Source: Promicromonospora sukumoe 327MFSha3.1 (GTDB lineage Bacteria > Actinomycetota > Actinomycetes > Actinomycetales > Cellulomonadaceae). Taken from it: a DNA stretch of 64,000 nt. The translations under genes and the position numbers were made by a program. Each line of letters starts with the position of its first letter. The first letter of the stretch is position 1. The notes below the pieces were generated by a model that had not been told where the DNA came from, did not search any database, and was given only the letters and a program-made list of their open reading frames with translations. Below, in pieces: positions 27,163 through 36,722 of this stretch. The DNA lies in NCBI RefSeq assembly GCF_000385135.1, contig NZ_ARQM01000017.1, forward strand, positions 1 to 64,000, written 5' to 3'.

Positions 27163-29397
27163 CTACGCGGGATCAGCCACCGGTCGCTGCTCCGACGTCT
27201 CCAGGCGCAGCGACCGCGGGGACACGTACCGACGGCGGTCCGTCACCACGATCGTGGCGAGCAGCCCCACCGCGAGCCACGCGACCAGCTCCGCCACGCC
27301 CCCGCCCAGCCCCGCACCGTCCGTCATGACCGCGCGCAGCGCGCTGATCGCGCCGTGCGTCGGCAGCACGCCCGCCAGCGCGTACAGCGGCCCCGGCAGC
27401 GTGGAGACCACCCCGGTCGCCACGGTCAGCACCGCGACCGCGAGCGAGGCCAGCCGTCCGCCCGTCCCGAAGATCGCGGCCAGCGCCTGGTTCAGCGCCA
27501 CGAACGAGGCCGCCGCCAGCAGTGCCACCAGCAGGAAGCCCACCGCCGCCGACCAGCCCAGCCCCAGCACCGGGATCGCGACCACCGAGATGACGACCGC
27601 CGCGGTCGCCGCCGCGACCGCCCCTGGCACCGCCGCCCGCAGGATCAGCCGCCACGTCGGCTCGCGCGACGTCAGGATGCCGGCCGGCAGCGGCCGCGTC
27701 GCGATGTACGTGACCAGGGCCAGCGCCCACAGCGCCAGCGCCGCGAACAGCGCGACCGACAGCACCCCGAACGCCGCGGACGTCGTGCTCGACGTCGTCG
27801 GGGTCGCCGCCACCTCGGAGAGGTGCTCGCTCTCGTCGTCGGTGTACGTCGGCACCTGGTCGACGGCGTCGGACAGCCCGGAGGCGAGCTGCCCCGCGCC
27901 GTCGTCCAGCTGACCCGCGCCCGACGCGACCGACTCCGCGCCTGGCACCAGCTCGTCGGCGCCCGCCGCCAGGCCGCCCGCCCCCGACGCGAGCTGCTGC
28001 GCGGCCGAGTTCGTCTGTGCCACCCCGGTGTCCAGGTCCGCCGCCCCGGCGGCGGTCTGCCCGGCCGCGGTGTCGACCTGGCGGGCACCCGACGCGACCG
28101 CCTGCGCACCGGCGTTCAGGTCGTCGGCCGAGCTCGCCGCCGTGGCGATACCAGCGGCCAGCTCCCCCGACCGCGACGCAAGCTCCGCACTCCCCCGCGC
28201 GACCTGCCGCGAGCCGGTGCGCAGGGACTGCACGGCGTCGCGCGCGGCCGCGATGTCGGTCCGCACCTGGTCCTTGCCCTCGTCGAGCCGCTCGACGGCG
28301 GAGTCCGCCCGGTCGGCGGCGCGGCCGAGGGCCTGACAGAAGTCCCGGTCGGCCACCACGCCCGTGCCGCACCGTTCGGCCAGCCGACGCACCTCGGCGG
28401 CCACGTCCTGGACGTCCGGCAGCCGGTCGAGCCCGCTGATCGCTCGGTTCGCCACGGGGACCACCCGGTCCGCCAGCCGCTCGTTGCCGTCCGCGACGCG
28501 GCCTGCGCCGTCGGCCAGCTCCTCGGCGGCGGCAGGGAGCCGGGCCGCGCGCTGCGCGGCGGTGTCCAGCGCCGACGAGAGCGCGGCCGTGCCCTGGGCG
28601 ACCTGCCCGGCCCCGGCGGCAACCTCCCCCGTGGCCCCGGCGAGCTGCGCGGTGCCCGACGCGAGCCCCGCCGACCCGGCCGCGAGCTGCGTGGTCCCGA
28701 CGGTGAGCTGGCCCGCACCGGAGGCCAGTCCCGAGGCCCCGGAGGCGAGCTGGCCCACTCCCCCGGACAGCTCGTCCGCCCCGTCCGCCAGGTCCGAGGC
28801 ACCGGAGGCGAGCTGGTCGGCGCTGTCCGACGCCTTGCCGAGCTGGTCGTGCAGGCTGGTGAACGCGCCGTAGACGTTCCCGAGGTACGTCTCGACGATC
28901 GTCTGGTTCAGGGCGTCCTGGGTGTCGTCGGCGACGTTTCCGGCCAGGTAGGGGTCGGCCACGCCGGCGGCCGTGGTGGTGCGCACGTCGAGGCCGGCCT
29001 GGACGGCGTCCATCGGGTCGTCCTCAGTCGCGGCCGACATGCCCTGGGCGGAGAAGTCCTTCGGGATGGTGACGACGGCGGCGTAGCCCCCGGAGCCGAG
29101 CCCGGAGTCGGCGTCCGCGGCGTCGGTGAGCACCCACTCGTAGGCGGAGTCGTCGTCGTGGGTCAGGTTCCCGGCGAGCGTGCGGCCCAGCGGGACCTGC
29201 TGGCCGTCGACCTCGACCGGCTCGTCGTTGTTCACGACGGCGGCCCGGGCGGTCCCGTGGTCGCTGCCGGGCGACCAGAACGCCCAGGTGAGCAGGCCCA
29301 TGACGAGCAGCGGCACGGCGACCAGCGCGGTCCAGGTGCGCCAGGTGAGCGGCCGGGTCGTCAGGGCCCGGGCGGAGGCGGCGAACGACATGGTCAT
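27163..29397 (-). CDS. YhgE/Pip-type membrane protein (ABC-2-like)
   Basis: A 744-residue membrane protein. One N-terminal helix (TALVAVPLLVMGLLTWAFW) precedes a long extracytoplasmic region built from repeated Leu-Ala-Ser-Gly-Ala heptad-like units (QLASGASGLASGAGQL ...), about residues 200-500. Five to six helices follow from about 540 to 720. This is the YhgE/Pip phage-infection-protein architecture, whose C-terminus resembles ABC-2 permeases. The start overlaps the MMPL stop: ATG at 29397 shares a base with TGA, and a GTG three bases earlier is the alternative. Tight coupling with the MMPL gene implies joint function, perhaps in export of a lipid, peptide or wall component (inference). Confidence 0.85.
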   Translation of the reverse strand: MTMSFAASARALTTRPLTWRTWTALVAVPLLVMGLLTWAFWSPGSDHGTARAAVVNNDEPVEVDGQQVPLGRTLAGNLTHDDDSAYEWVLTDAADADSGLGSGGYAAVVTIPKDFSAQGMSAATEDDPMDAVQAGLDVRTTTAAGVADPYLAGNVADDTQDALNQTIVETYLGNVYGAFTSLHDQLGKASDSADQLASGASDLADGADELSGGVGQLASGASGLASGAGQLTVGTTQLAAGSAGLASGTAQLAGATGEVAAGAGQVAQGTAALSSALDTAAQRAARLPAAAEELADGAGRVADGNERLADRVVPVANRAISGLDRLPDVQDVAAEVRRLAERCGTGVVADRDFCQALGRAADRADSAVERLDEGKDQVRTDIAAARDAVQSLRTGSRQVARGSAELASRSGELAAGIATAASSADDLNAGAQAVASGARQVDTAAGQTAAGAADLDTGVAQTNSAAQQLASGAGGLAAGADELVPGAESVASGAGQLDDGAGQLASGLSDAVDQVPTYTDDESEHLSEVAATPTTSSTTSAAFGVLSVALFAALALWALALVTYIATRPLPAGILTSREPTWRLILRAAVPGAVAAATAAVVISVVAIPVLGLGWSAAVGFLLVALLAAASFVALNQALAAIFGTGGRLASLAVAVLTVATGVVSTLPGPLYALAGVLPTHGAISALRAVMTDGAGLGGGVAELVAWLAVGLLATIVVTDRRRYVSPRSLRLETSEQRPVADPA

Positions 29398-32099
29398 CAC
29401 AGGACCTCTGCGGGTCGGTGGGTCAGGGCGTAGAGCTGGGTGGCCTCCAGCGGCAGCAGGTCGACCACCCGGTCGGGGTCCTGGCAGGCCAGGACGAACG
29501 TGGCGGGCGCCCCGCCGGAGGTGACCCGGAAGCCGAGCAGGTCGTGCAGCCGGGCGCGGGACGCGGAGCGCAGCACCAGGTCGGCGTCGTCGACCAGGAT
29601 CAGCTCGATGTCGCGGGCCAGCGCCTCGGCGACCTGCCCGGCCGGATCGGCCGCGCCCCGCCCGTCGACGACGGCGACCCGCGGCCGCAGGGCGTGCACG
29701 TGCTGCGGCAGCACCTGCCCCAGCACCTTCAGGTCGCCGCGGTGGGTGGTCACGCGGCCCGCGAGCGAGAGCAGCAGCGCCGACTTGCCGACGGCGCCGG
29801 ACCCGTGCAGCACGAGCACGTCGCCGCGGGGCACGTGCAGCTCGACGTCGCGGTAGACGGGGTGGCCGCGGTCGTCGTCGAGGCTCAGGGCCCGCGCGCT
29901 GATCACCTCGTCGTTGGGCGGCGTCGGCCAGTCCGCCAGGCGCAGCTCGTGCAGCAGCCCGTCGCCCTCGGCGTCGAACACGGGCAGCCGCCGGTCCAGC
30001 GCGGGCGGCAGGCCCCAGGCCCGGTCGCCGAGCAGCGCGAGCACCGCGGGCACGAAGGTCATGCGCACCAGGAACGCGTCGATGAACACACCCACGGCCA
30101 GGGCGAACGCGATCGGCTTGATGGTGGAGCTGCCGTCCGGCACGAACGCCGCGAAGACGCCGAACATGATGAGCGCCGCCGCGACGACCACACGGGAGGC
30201 GGAGACGAAGCCCTCCTCGATCGCCTCGTGGGCGTCGCCGTGGTGGGCGTAGTGCTCGCGGATCCGCGAGACGAGGAAGACCTCGTAGTCCATGGCCAGG
30301 CCGAACAGCACGCCCATGAGGATGATCGGCAGGAAGCTGACGACGCTCCCTACGTGCGCGACGTCGAGCAGGGCGGCGCCGTGCCCCTCCTGGAACACGA
30401 GCGAGGTGAGGCCGAAGGCGGCCCCGATGGAGAGCAGGTAGCCGACGGTCGCCTTGACCGGCACCCAGAGCGAGCGGAAGACCATGGCCAGCAGCACCAG
30501 GGACAGCCCCGCGACGAGGATGCCGAACGGCAGCAGGGCGGCGCCCAGCCGGGCGGAGACGTCGATGCCGACGGCGGTCAGGCCGGTGACCGCCGTCTGG
30601 CTGTTGTGCTCGTCGAGCCAGTGCGGCTCCTGGGCCCGGATGCGTTCGACCAGCGCGTCGGTGCGGGCGTCGTCGGGCGCCGTGGTGGGGACCACCTGGA
30701 TGATGCCGGTGTCACCCTTCTCGTTGGGCGTGGCGAGCGGCACCGCCGCGACGCCGGGGATGTCGCGGATCTCGTCCGCGAGGTCGTCGACCAGCTTGGC
30801 CGGCTCGGTGGACTGGATGACGTCGGCCGTCACCAGCAGCGGGCCGTTGTAGCCGACGCCGAAGTGCTCGGCGACCACGTCGTAGGTGTCGCGCACGTCG
30901 GTGCCGACCGGCTGGCTGCCGTTGTCGGGCAGCGCGAGCCGGAGGTTGGCGGCGGGCACGGCCAGCGCGCCCAGCCCCAGCACGACGACAGCGATCGTGA
31001 TCAGCGGGCGGCGCGTCACGAACCGGACCCACGGCCGGGCGACGCGCAGCCGACGGCGCCGCTGCCGGCGGGGCTTCCGGGGCGCCAGCCGCTTCCCCGC
31101 GAAGGCCAGCAGCGCGGGCACGAGTGTCACGGCGACGCTCACGGCGACGGCGACGCCGAGCGCCGCCGCGACGCCCATCGTCGTCAGGAACGGGATGCGG
31201 GCGACCGCCAGGCCGAGCAGCGCGATGAGCACCGTCAGCCCGGCGAACAGCACCGCGGAGCCGGCCGTCGCGACGGCCCGGGCGATCGACTCCTCGACCG
31301 ACAGCCCCTCGGCGAGCTGGTCGCGGTGCCGGGACAGCAGGAAGAGCGCGTAGTCGATGCCCACGGCCAGGCCGATCATGACGGCGAGCATCGGGGCGGT
31401 CGAGGAGACCGGCACGAAGAGGGTGCCCAGGTAGACCAGCGCGACGGACACGCCCACGCCCAGCACCGCCGTGAACAGCGGCATCACGGCCGCGATGATC
31501 GACCGGAACATGAGCAGCAGCACGACGAGCGCGATGACCAGGCCGATCATCTCGGTGGCGCTGAGCCCCGGGATGCGGTTCGCGAACGCGTCCCCGCCCG
31601 TGTAGACGCGCGCGCCGTCCCCGACGGTGGCGGCGAGGTCGTCGGCGACGCGGCTGAGGTCGGTCAGCGTGCTGTCGTGGACCTGGGTCGAGTCCACGGT
31701 GAGCTGCACCCCGATGTTCGCGGCCCGGCCGTCGGACGAGACGGCGTCGTTGGCGTCCGGGTCGAACGGGTCGGACGCCCGCTCGACCTGCGGCACGTCC
31801 CCGATCCGGTCGACGGCGTCGGACACGGCCCCGCGGATGGGACCCGTGTCGACCTGCTGCCCCTCCGGGACGAGCAGGACGAGCTGGGCGGAGGTGCCGC
31901 TGACCTGCGGGAAGACATGGTCCAGGTGGTCCATGGCGTCCTGCGACTCCGACCCGGGGACCGTGAAGGTGTCGTCGGTGCCCTTGTTCAGCGCGCCGCT
32001 CGCGCCGCCGCACGCGAGCAGGATCAGGAGCCACGCGACGACGACGAGCCCGCGGTGGCGAGCCACCCCGTGGCCGAGCCGATACAGGAATGACGACAC
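29397..32099 (-). CDS. MMPL/RND transporter fused to a C-terminal P-loop (ABC-like) domain
   Basis: A 900-residue protein. Residues 1-700 are a complete MMPL transporter with two repeats of six helices and large periplasmic loops. Motifs include MIGLAVGIDYALFLLSRHR (about 235-253) and MGVLFGLAMDYEVFLVSRIR (about 595-615), which carry the proton-relay Asp. The last 200 residues form a nucleotide-binding-like domain with Walker A GSGAVGKS near 765 and a Walker B-like ELILVDDADLV near 845. No ABC signature LSGGQ is visible, and the switch position is Gln in LACQDPD. The GTG at 32099 has AGGAGG six bases upstream, better than the one three codons earlier. MMPL proteins export lipids or small molecules; the fused P-loop may regulate or energise the YhgE partner. 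Confidence 0.88.
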   Translation of the reverse strand: MSSFLYRLGHGVARHRGLVVVAWLLILLACGGASGALNKGTDDTFTVPGSESQDAMDHLDHVFPQVSGTSAQLVLLVPEGQQVDTGPIRGAVSDAVDRIGDVPQVERASDPFDPDANDAVSSDGRAANIGVQLTVDSTQVHDSTLTDLSRVADDLAATVGDGARVYTGGDAFANRIPGLSATEMIGLVIALVVLLLMFRSIIAAVMPLFTAVLGVGVSVALVYLGTLFVPVSSTAPMLAVMIGLAVGIDYALFLLSRHRDQLAEGLSVEESIARAVATAGSAVLFAGLTVLIALLGLAVARIPFLTTMGVAAALGVAVAVSVAVTLVPALLAFAGKRLAPRKPRRQRRRRLRVARPWVRFVTRRPLITIAVVVLGLGALAVPAANLRLALPDNGSQPVGTDVRDTYDVVAEHFGVGYNGPLLVTADVIQSTEPAKLVDDLADEIRDIPGVAAVPLATPNEKGDTGIIQVVPTTAPDDARTDALVERIRAQEPHWLDEHNSQTAVTGLTAVGIDVSARLGAALLPFGILVAGLSLVLLAMVFRSLWVPVKATVGYLLSIGAAFGLTSLVFQEGHGAALLDVAHVGSVVSFLPIILMGVLFGLAMDYEVFLVSRIREHYAHHGDAHEAIEEGFVSASRVVVAAALIMFGVFAAFVPDGSSTIKPIAFALAVGVFIDAFLVRMTFVPAVLALLGDRAWGLPPALDRRLPVFDAEGDGLLHELRLADWPTPPNDEVISARALSLDDDRGHPVYRDVELHVPRGDVLVLHGSGAVGKSALLLSLAGRVTTHRGDLKVLGQVLPQHVHALRPRVAVVDGRGAADPAGQVAEALARDIELILVDDADLVLRSASRARLHDLLGFRVTSGGAPATFVLACQDPDRVVDLLPLEATQLYALTHRPAEVL

Positions 32100-32172
32100 C
32101 ACGCACCTCCTGCGTACCGAGACAGCGCAGTTCCATGCTGACAGCGGGCGGCGGCGCCGACATGTCGAGCGC

Positions 32173-32211
32173 GGGCGAACCCGGCCGCGGTGGTCGCGGC
32201 CGGGTTCGCCC
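32173..32211 (-). terminator. Strong terminator hairpin of the cluster C operon
   Basis: A perfect 17-bp GC-rich stem (arms 32173-32189 and 32195-32211) with the loop GTGGT. It lies 35 bases after the last permease of cluster C and before the MMPL gene, insulating the two minus-strand units. Confidence 0.75.
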
Positions 32212-32246
32212 CTCGGTCGTGCGTGGTGCCTCTACAACGGGTGCGC

Positions 32247-33065
32247 CTACTCCTTGACCGACCCCGCCGTCAGCCCCTCGACGATCCAGCGGCTCGCCAG
32301 GGCGAACAGCACCATGGTCGGCAGCACGGTCAGCACCGCGGCGGCCGACATCGGTCCCCAGGCGATGTTGAACGTCGAGATGAAGCCGTTCAGGGCGGCC
32401 GGGATCGTCTTGTTGGCGTCGGAGTTCATCAGCACGACGGACAGGAACAGCTCGTTCCAGCAGTTCACGAAGTTGAAGATGAACGCGGCGGCGATGCCGG
32501 GCGCCATGACCGGCACGAGCACCCGGAACAGGGCGCCCAGCCGCGAGCAGCCGTCGATCATCGCGGCCTCCTCCAGCGCGTCCGGCATGTTCTCGAAGAA
32601 CCCGCGCAGCATCACGGTCGAGAACGGGATGCACATGGCCACGTACACGAGGCCGAGGCCGGGCTTGGTGTCCACCAGGCCCAGGTCGGCGAGCATCGCG
32701 TACAGGGGCCCGAGCGCGATGAACGCCGGGATCATCTGCGTGAGCAGGAACGCCCCGAGCACCGCGCCCTTGCCGCGGAACTCGAACCGGGCCAGCACGT
32801 AGGCGCTGAGCAGGGCGATGAGCGTGGCCGTGGCCCCCGCGACCAGCGCGACCACCAGCGAGTTGCCGATGAACGTGCCGAACGCGGACGTGGCGAACAG
32901 CTCGGTGTAGTTGCCGAACGAGAACTCCGACGGCCAGTACTCCAGCGGCCACCGGTTGATCGAGCCGGGCGACTTGAACGAGGTGACGACCACCCAGTAC
33001 AGCGGGAACAAGGTGATGACCAGCCACAGGGAGAGCCCTGTGACGCGGGCGACACGAGCCGTCAT
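32247..33065 (-). CDS. CUT1 ABC importer permease, MalG type (cluster C)
   Basis: A 272-residue membrane protein with six hydrophobic segments. The EAA loop MPDALEEAAMIDGCSRLG is present, with Cys replacing the usual Ala after IDG. The ATG overlaps the stop of its partner by four bases (ATGA). It is the last gene of the aminotransferase-importer operon. Confidence 0.9.
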   Translation of the reverse strand: MTARVARVTGLSLWLVITLFPLYWVVVTSFKSPGSINRWPLEYWPSEFSFGNYTELFATSAFGTFIGNSLVVALVAGATATLIALLSAYVLARFEFRGKGAVLGAFLLTQMIPAFIALGPLYAMLADLGLVDTKPGLGLVYVAMCIPFSTVMLRGFFENMPDALEEAAMIDGCSRLGALFRVLVPVMAPGIAAAFIFNFVNCWNELFLSVVLMNSDANKTIPAALNGFISTFNIAWGPMSAAAVLTVLPTMVLFALASRWIVEGLTAGSVKE

Positions 33066-34003
33066 CGCTGGTTCACCCGCCTCATGGCCATCAGGTAGAA
33101 CGCGCAGAACACGAACAGCACGACCATGACGGCCAGCCCGATCGCGCTCGCGAGCCCGTAGCTGCCCTGCTGGGTGTACTCGATCATCCAGGTGGTGATG
33201 ATGTGCGTGCGACCCGCGGGCCCGCCGTTGGTCATCGCGTAGATGATCTCGGGCGAGTTGAACGTCCAGATCGCCCGCAGCAGCACGGTCAGCGCCAGCG
33301 TCGTCCAGATGTACGGGACGACGATCGAGAAGAGCCGGCGCACCGTGCCCGCCCCGTCGATGGCCGCGGCCTCCAGCACCTCCTCGGGCACCGACTGGAG
33401 GGCCGCGAGGATCATGATCGCGAAGAAGGTCACGCCGTACCAGACGTTGGCCACGATCACGGCGACCATGGCGAGCTTCGGGTCGGCGAGCCACGGCAGC
33501 GGCGCGTCGATGGCGCCCGCCTTCATCAGCAGGTCGTTCACCACGCCGAACTCGGCGTTGAACATCCAGCGGAACAGCATGCCGACCAGGAAGCCGGACA
33601 CCGCCCACGGGTAGAAGATCAGCGCCTGGTACAGACCGCGGAAGCGGAACCGGCGCCACAGGGCCAGCGCGACCAGGAACCCGATGACGAGCTGGGGCAC
33701 GATCGAGCCGACCACCCACACGAGCGTGTTGCCCGCGACGACCGGGAAGACCGGGTCGGCGAGGATCGTGGCGAAGTTGCCCAGGCCCACCCAGGGCGTC
33801 GAGGTGAGGTCCCACAGGTTCCAGTCGCGGAACGCCATCTGGGCGCCCTGCAGCATCGGCCAGTAGGTGAACCAGCAGACGAAGACGATGGCCGGCGCGA
33901 AGAACCCGAGGATCGTCAGCGCCTGCCGGCGCCCGAAGGTCCTGCGGCGCACGGGCCCGCGCGGGGCGGGGGCCCGTGGCGGCCGGACGGCGGTGGCGCT
34001 CAC
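33062..34003 (-). CDS. CUT1 ABC importer permease, MalF type (cluster C)
   Basis: A 313-residue membrane protein with an Arg/Pro-rich cytoplasmic N-terminus (about 25 residues). Six helices follow, starting ALTILGFFAPAIVFVCWFTY, and the EAA loop is VPEEVLEAAAIDGAGTVRR. The GTG start is one base after the binding-protein stop. Confidence 0.9.
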   Translation of the reverse strand: MSATAVRPPRAPAPRGPVRRRTFGRRQALTILGFFAPAIVFVCWFTYWPMLQGAQMAFRDWNLWDLTSTPWVGLGNFATILADPVFPVVAGNTLVWVVGSIVPQLVIGFLVALALWRRFRFRGLYQALIFYPWAVSGFLVGMLFRWMFNAEFGVVNDLLMKAGAIDAPLPWLADPKLAMVAVIVANVWYGVTFFAIMILAALQSVPEEVLEAAAIDGAGTVRRLFSIVVPYIWTTLALTVLLRAIWTFNSPEIIYAMTNGGPAGRTHIITTWMIEYTQQGSYGLASAIGLAVMVVLFVFCAFYLMAMRRVNQR

Positions 34004-34004
34004 G

Positions 34005-35309
34005 TCAGTTCTCCGCGGCGTACTTCTCGGTCCAGAACGTGTCCCACTCCTCGAGGAGCTCGCTCGTGGTCATGCTGCCGAGCAGCACCGCCTGCAGGTC
34101 CTGGTCCGCCTTCTGCTCCCACTCGGTCCACCAGCTCACGCCGCGCGGCTGCACCACGTTGACGTACGTCTCCGGGTCCTCGGTCATGGTCACGTAGCTC
34201 GTCCACGGGCCCTCGGCGTAGAACGGGTCCTCGCCCGCGCCGTCGATGATCGGCACCAGGCTGTTCTCCTGCGCGAACCGGGTGGCCGGCTCCGCACCCG
34301 AGAGGAACTCGACCAGGTCGGCCGCCTCCTCCTGGTGCTCGCTCGCCTCGGCCACGCCCCAGCCCGCGGTGGCCAGCGGCTGCGCCGCCTTGCCGGTGGG
34401 CCCGGTCAGCAGCGGGGCGGTCGACCACTGCTCCCCCGTGATCGTCGTCGACTGCGACACCGTGGCGATCACCTCCGGGTCCTGCAGCAGGAACGCCGTC
34501 GACCCGTTGGTGAAGCCCTCCACCATCTCGGGGTAGCCCCACGACACGGCCGACGGCGGCGCCGCCTCCTCGAACAGCGAGAAGTAGGTGTCGACGGCGT
34601 CCTGCGCCTCGGGCGCGGAGAAGATCGTCGACCCGTCCTGCAGCAGGTAGGCGTTCTCCACGTCGAGGTCGTCGATCGTGTACGCCTCCACGGCGGCCAC
34701 CACGTTGCTGAACCCGTTCTGGCCGCCGCGGAACGCGTAGCCGTAGGTGTTCTGCCCCGGGTCCTGGATCGCGGAGGCCTGCTCCAGCAGGTCCTCCCAC
34801 GACGTCGGCGGCCCGTCGAAGCCCGCGTCCTCGACGAGGTCGGTGCGGTAGAACAGCGACAGCCCGTAGAAGCCGTACGGCACGTAGTAGCGGGCGCCGT
34901 CCTCTGCGGTCACGGCCTGCGCGTTCTCGGTCAGGTCGTCCCAGCCGGCCCACGTCGTGGCCTCGTCCGACAGGTCGTGCAGCCAACCGTTGTTGCTGAA
35001 CGCCCCGACGGTCGAGTCGCGCACCTCCAGCACGTCCACGCCGCGGCCCGACTGCAGCATCTGCTGAAGCTTCTGGTCGGCCTGGTCGGTGGGCGGGGAC
35101 ACCAGGTCGACGGTGACTCCGGGGTTCTCCGCCTCGAACTCGTCCAGCAGCTCGCGGATCAGGGCCGTGCGGGCCGGGTTGGTCAGGCTCTCGACCATCT
35201 GCAGACGGACGGTCCCGTCCGCGGCGGACCCGCCGCCGGAACAGGCGGTGAGGGCGAGCATGCTGACGGTGGCCAGGCTCGCGGTGACGACAGCTCGGGT
35301 GCGGTTCAC
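34005..35309 (-). CDS. CUT1 ABC importer, substrate-binding lipoprotein (cluster C)
   Basis: A 434-residue family-1 solute-binding protein with a Sec lipoprotein signal and lipobox MLALTAC (lipid-modified C23). The mature domain begins VRLQMVESLTNPARTALI and includes the QSGRGVDVLEVRDS segment. The GTG start has AGGAGAGG upstream. It lies 34 bases downstream of the aminotransferase gene in the same operon, so the cargo may be an amino sugar, an aminated oligosaccharide or another amine-bearing compound (inference). Confidence 0.88.
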   Translation of the reverse strand: MNRTRAVVTASLATVSMLALTACSGGGSAADGTVRLQMVESLTNPARTALIRELLDEFEAENPGVTVDLVSPPTDQADQKLQQMLQSGRGVDVLEVRDSTVGAFSNNGWLHDLSDEATTWAGWDDLTENAQAVTAEDGARYYVPYGFYGLSLFYRTDLVEDAGFDGPPTSWEDLLEQASAIQDPGQNTYGYAFRGGQNGFSNVVAAVEAYTIDDLDVENAYLLQDGSTIFSAPEAQDAVDTYFSLFEEAAPPSAVSWGYPEMVEGFTNGSTAFLLQDPEVIATVSQSTTITGEQWSTAPLLTGPTGKAAQPLATAGWGVAEASEHQEEAADLVEFLSGAEPATRFAQENSLVPIIDGAGEDPFYAEGPWTSYVTMTEDPETYVNVVQPRGVSWWTEWEQKADQDLQAVLLGSMTTSELLEEWDTFWTEKYAAEN

Positions 35310-35343
35310 GTGCGCACCTCTCCTTCTTCTCGGTCGGGTGATG

Positions 35344-36576
35344 TCACTGGCCCCGGCGTTCGTCGGCGAACGCCAGGATCTGGGGTACGGCGCGCTCGAC
35401 GAACGCCTCGAAGTCGCGCGGCTCGGTGTACAGGTGCGCCGACAGGCGCAGGTAGCCCACGCCGCCGATGCTCGTGAAGGCCGACTCGACGCCGGCCAGG
35501 TCGAGCAGGCGCAGGCGCAGCTCGTCGGCGTCCGTCCGGTCCCGCCCGAGCCCGTCGGGCAGCCGGAGCAGGCGCATCGACACCACCGGCATGCCGACGT
35601 CGGTCGCCACCGGGGCGTCGACGTGCGGCTGCAGGGCGGCGCCGATGACCGCGGCGCCGTGGTCGGCGAGCGCCGCCATCGTCGCGCGGGCCCGGTCCCA
35701 GCCGTGCTCCCGCTCGACGAACTCGATCGCGCGGGGCGAGGCGATGTAGCTGGTGGCGTCCAGCGTGCCCTGCGAGTCGAACCGCGCCGGGTACGGCTCC
35801 TCGGCGCCCCACGAGTCGATGAGCGGCCACAGGTCGTCCCGGTCGGTCGCCCGCGTGACCAGCAGGGCCGAGCCCCGGGGTGCGCAGGGCCACTTGTGCA
35901 GGTTGCCGAACCACCAGTCGCCGCCCGCGACGGCCGCGGCGTCGGCCACGAGGCCCGGGGCGTGCGCGCCGTCGATCAGCACGCGGGCGCCGCGCTCGTG
36001 GGCGAGCTCCGTGATCCGCGCGGTGGGCAGCAGTCGCGCGGTGGGCGACGTGATCTGGTCGACGACGACGAGCCGCACGGCGTCGGTGAGCTCGGCCCGG
36101 AACCGCTCGACGACGTCGTCGGCGCTCGCCGCGAGCGGGATGGTGACCGCGCGCACCCGGGCGCCGAAGCGGCGGGCGAGGCGCTGGGCGCCCATGGTGA
36201 TGGCGCCGTACCCGTGGTCGGTCACGAGGATCTCGTCGCCGGGTGCGAGGCGGAGGGAGTTGAGCACGACGGTCGCCGCCGCCGAGGCGTTGGGCACGAA
36301 CGCCGTGTCCTCGGCCCGGGCACCGACGAACGGCGCGACCTCGTGCCGCGCGGCCGCGACGAGCTCGTGGGCCCGGGGGAACCAGGCGACGGGGCGCAGG
36401 TCGGCCTGCCGCCGCAGCTCGTCCTGGTAGCGCACCACCTCGGTGGGCACCGCCCCGAACGAGCCGTGGTTGAGGTGCACGACCGCGTCGTCGAGCGGCC
36501 AGGCCGCGCGCGCCGGTCCCCCGGAAGCGAGACGCACGGGCGCCGCTGCCGGTGCGGTGTGTAGCTGGTGTTCCAT
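35344..36576 (-). CDS. Class V aminotransferase family PLP enzyme (isopenicillin N epimerase-like)
   Basis: A 410-residue fold-type I pyridoxal-phosphate enzyme. It contains HLNHGSFGAVPTEV (about 35-48), the cofactor-contacting VLIDGAHAPG near 198 with the conserved Asp, and the Schiff-base Lys in GNLHKWPCAPRG near 227. The pattern matches the isopenicillin-N-epimerase/Csd-like branch, which includes epimerases, desulfurases and aminotransferases; the true substrate is unknown. The ATG at 36576 has AGAGG five bases upstream. As first gene of an operon with a CUT1 importer, it probably acts on the imported compound. A GTTGTC/GACAAC palindrome just upstream is a likely site for the divergent GntR regulator. 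Confidence 0.85.
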   Translation of the reverse strand: MEHQLHTAPAAAPVRLASGGPARAAWPLDDAVVHLNHGSFGAVPTEVVRYQDELRRQADLRPVAWFPRAHELVAAARHEVAPFVGARAEDTAFVPNASAAATVVLNSLRLAPGDEILVTDHGYGAITMGAQRLARRFGARVRAVTIPLAASADDVVERFRAELTDAVRLVVVDQITSPTARLLPTARITELAHERGARVLIDGAHAPGLVADAAAVAGGDWWFGNLHKWPCAPRGSALLVTRATDRDDLWPLIDSWGAEEPYPARFDSQGTLDATSYIASPRAIEFVEREHGWDRARATMAALADHGAAVIGAALQPHVDAPVATDVGMPVVSMRLLRLPDGLGRDRTDADELRLRLLDLAGVESAFTSIGGVGYLRLSAHLYTEPRDFEAFVERAVPQILAFADERRGQ

Positions 36577-36591
36577 CGACGCCTCTCGGTA

Positions 36592-36604
36592 GTTGTCGGA
36601 CAAC
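36592..36604. promoter_or_regulatory. GntR/FadR-type operator
   Basis: GTTGTC, one base, GACAAC forms a 13-bp palindrome matching the TTGTCnGACAA-like sites bound by FCD-family GntR regulators. It lies 16 bases ahead of the aminotransferase start. Confidence 0.65.
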
Positions 36605-36656
36605 CTTGGCAGCACGAAGCGCTCAGCACCAGAGATTCCCGGCATATGACACCGAT

Positions 36657-36667
36657 CTGTAGGACAG
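36657..36667. promoter_or_regulatory. Second possible GntR operator
   Basis: CTGT-AGG-ACAG, an imperfect relative of the site at 36592, in the same divergent gap and closer to the GntR gene. It is consistent with autoregulation but weak by itself. Confidence 0.4.
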
Positions 36668-36722
36668 GTTTTACGGGCGCGAAATGTCCGCCCCGGCCCG
36701 GGGAACCTGCCATCCTGGTGGG

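Noticed and set aside
29397-32099. Treating the MMPL P-loop as the missing CUT1 ATPase
   Set aside because: It lacks the LSGGQ signature and the regulatory domain of MalK/MsmK and is physically fused to an MMPL transporter.
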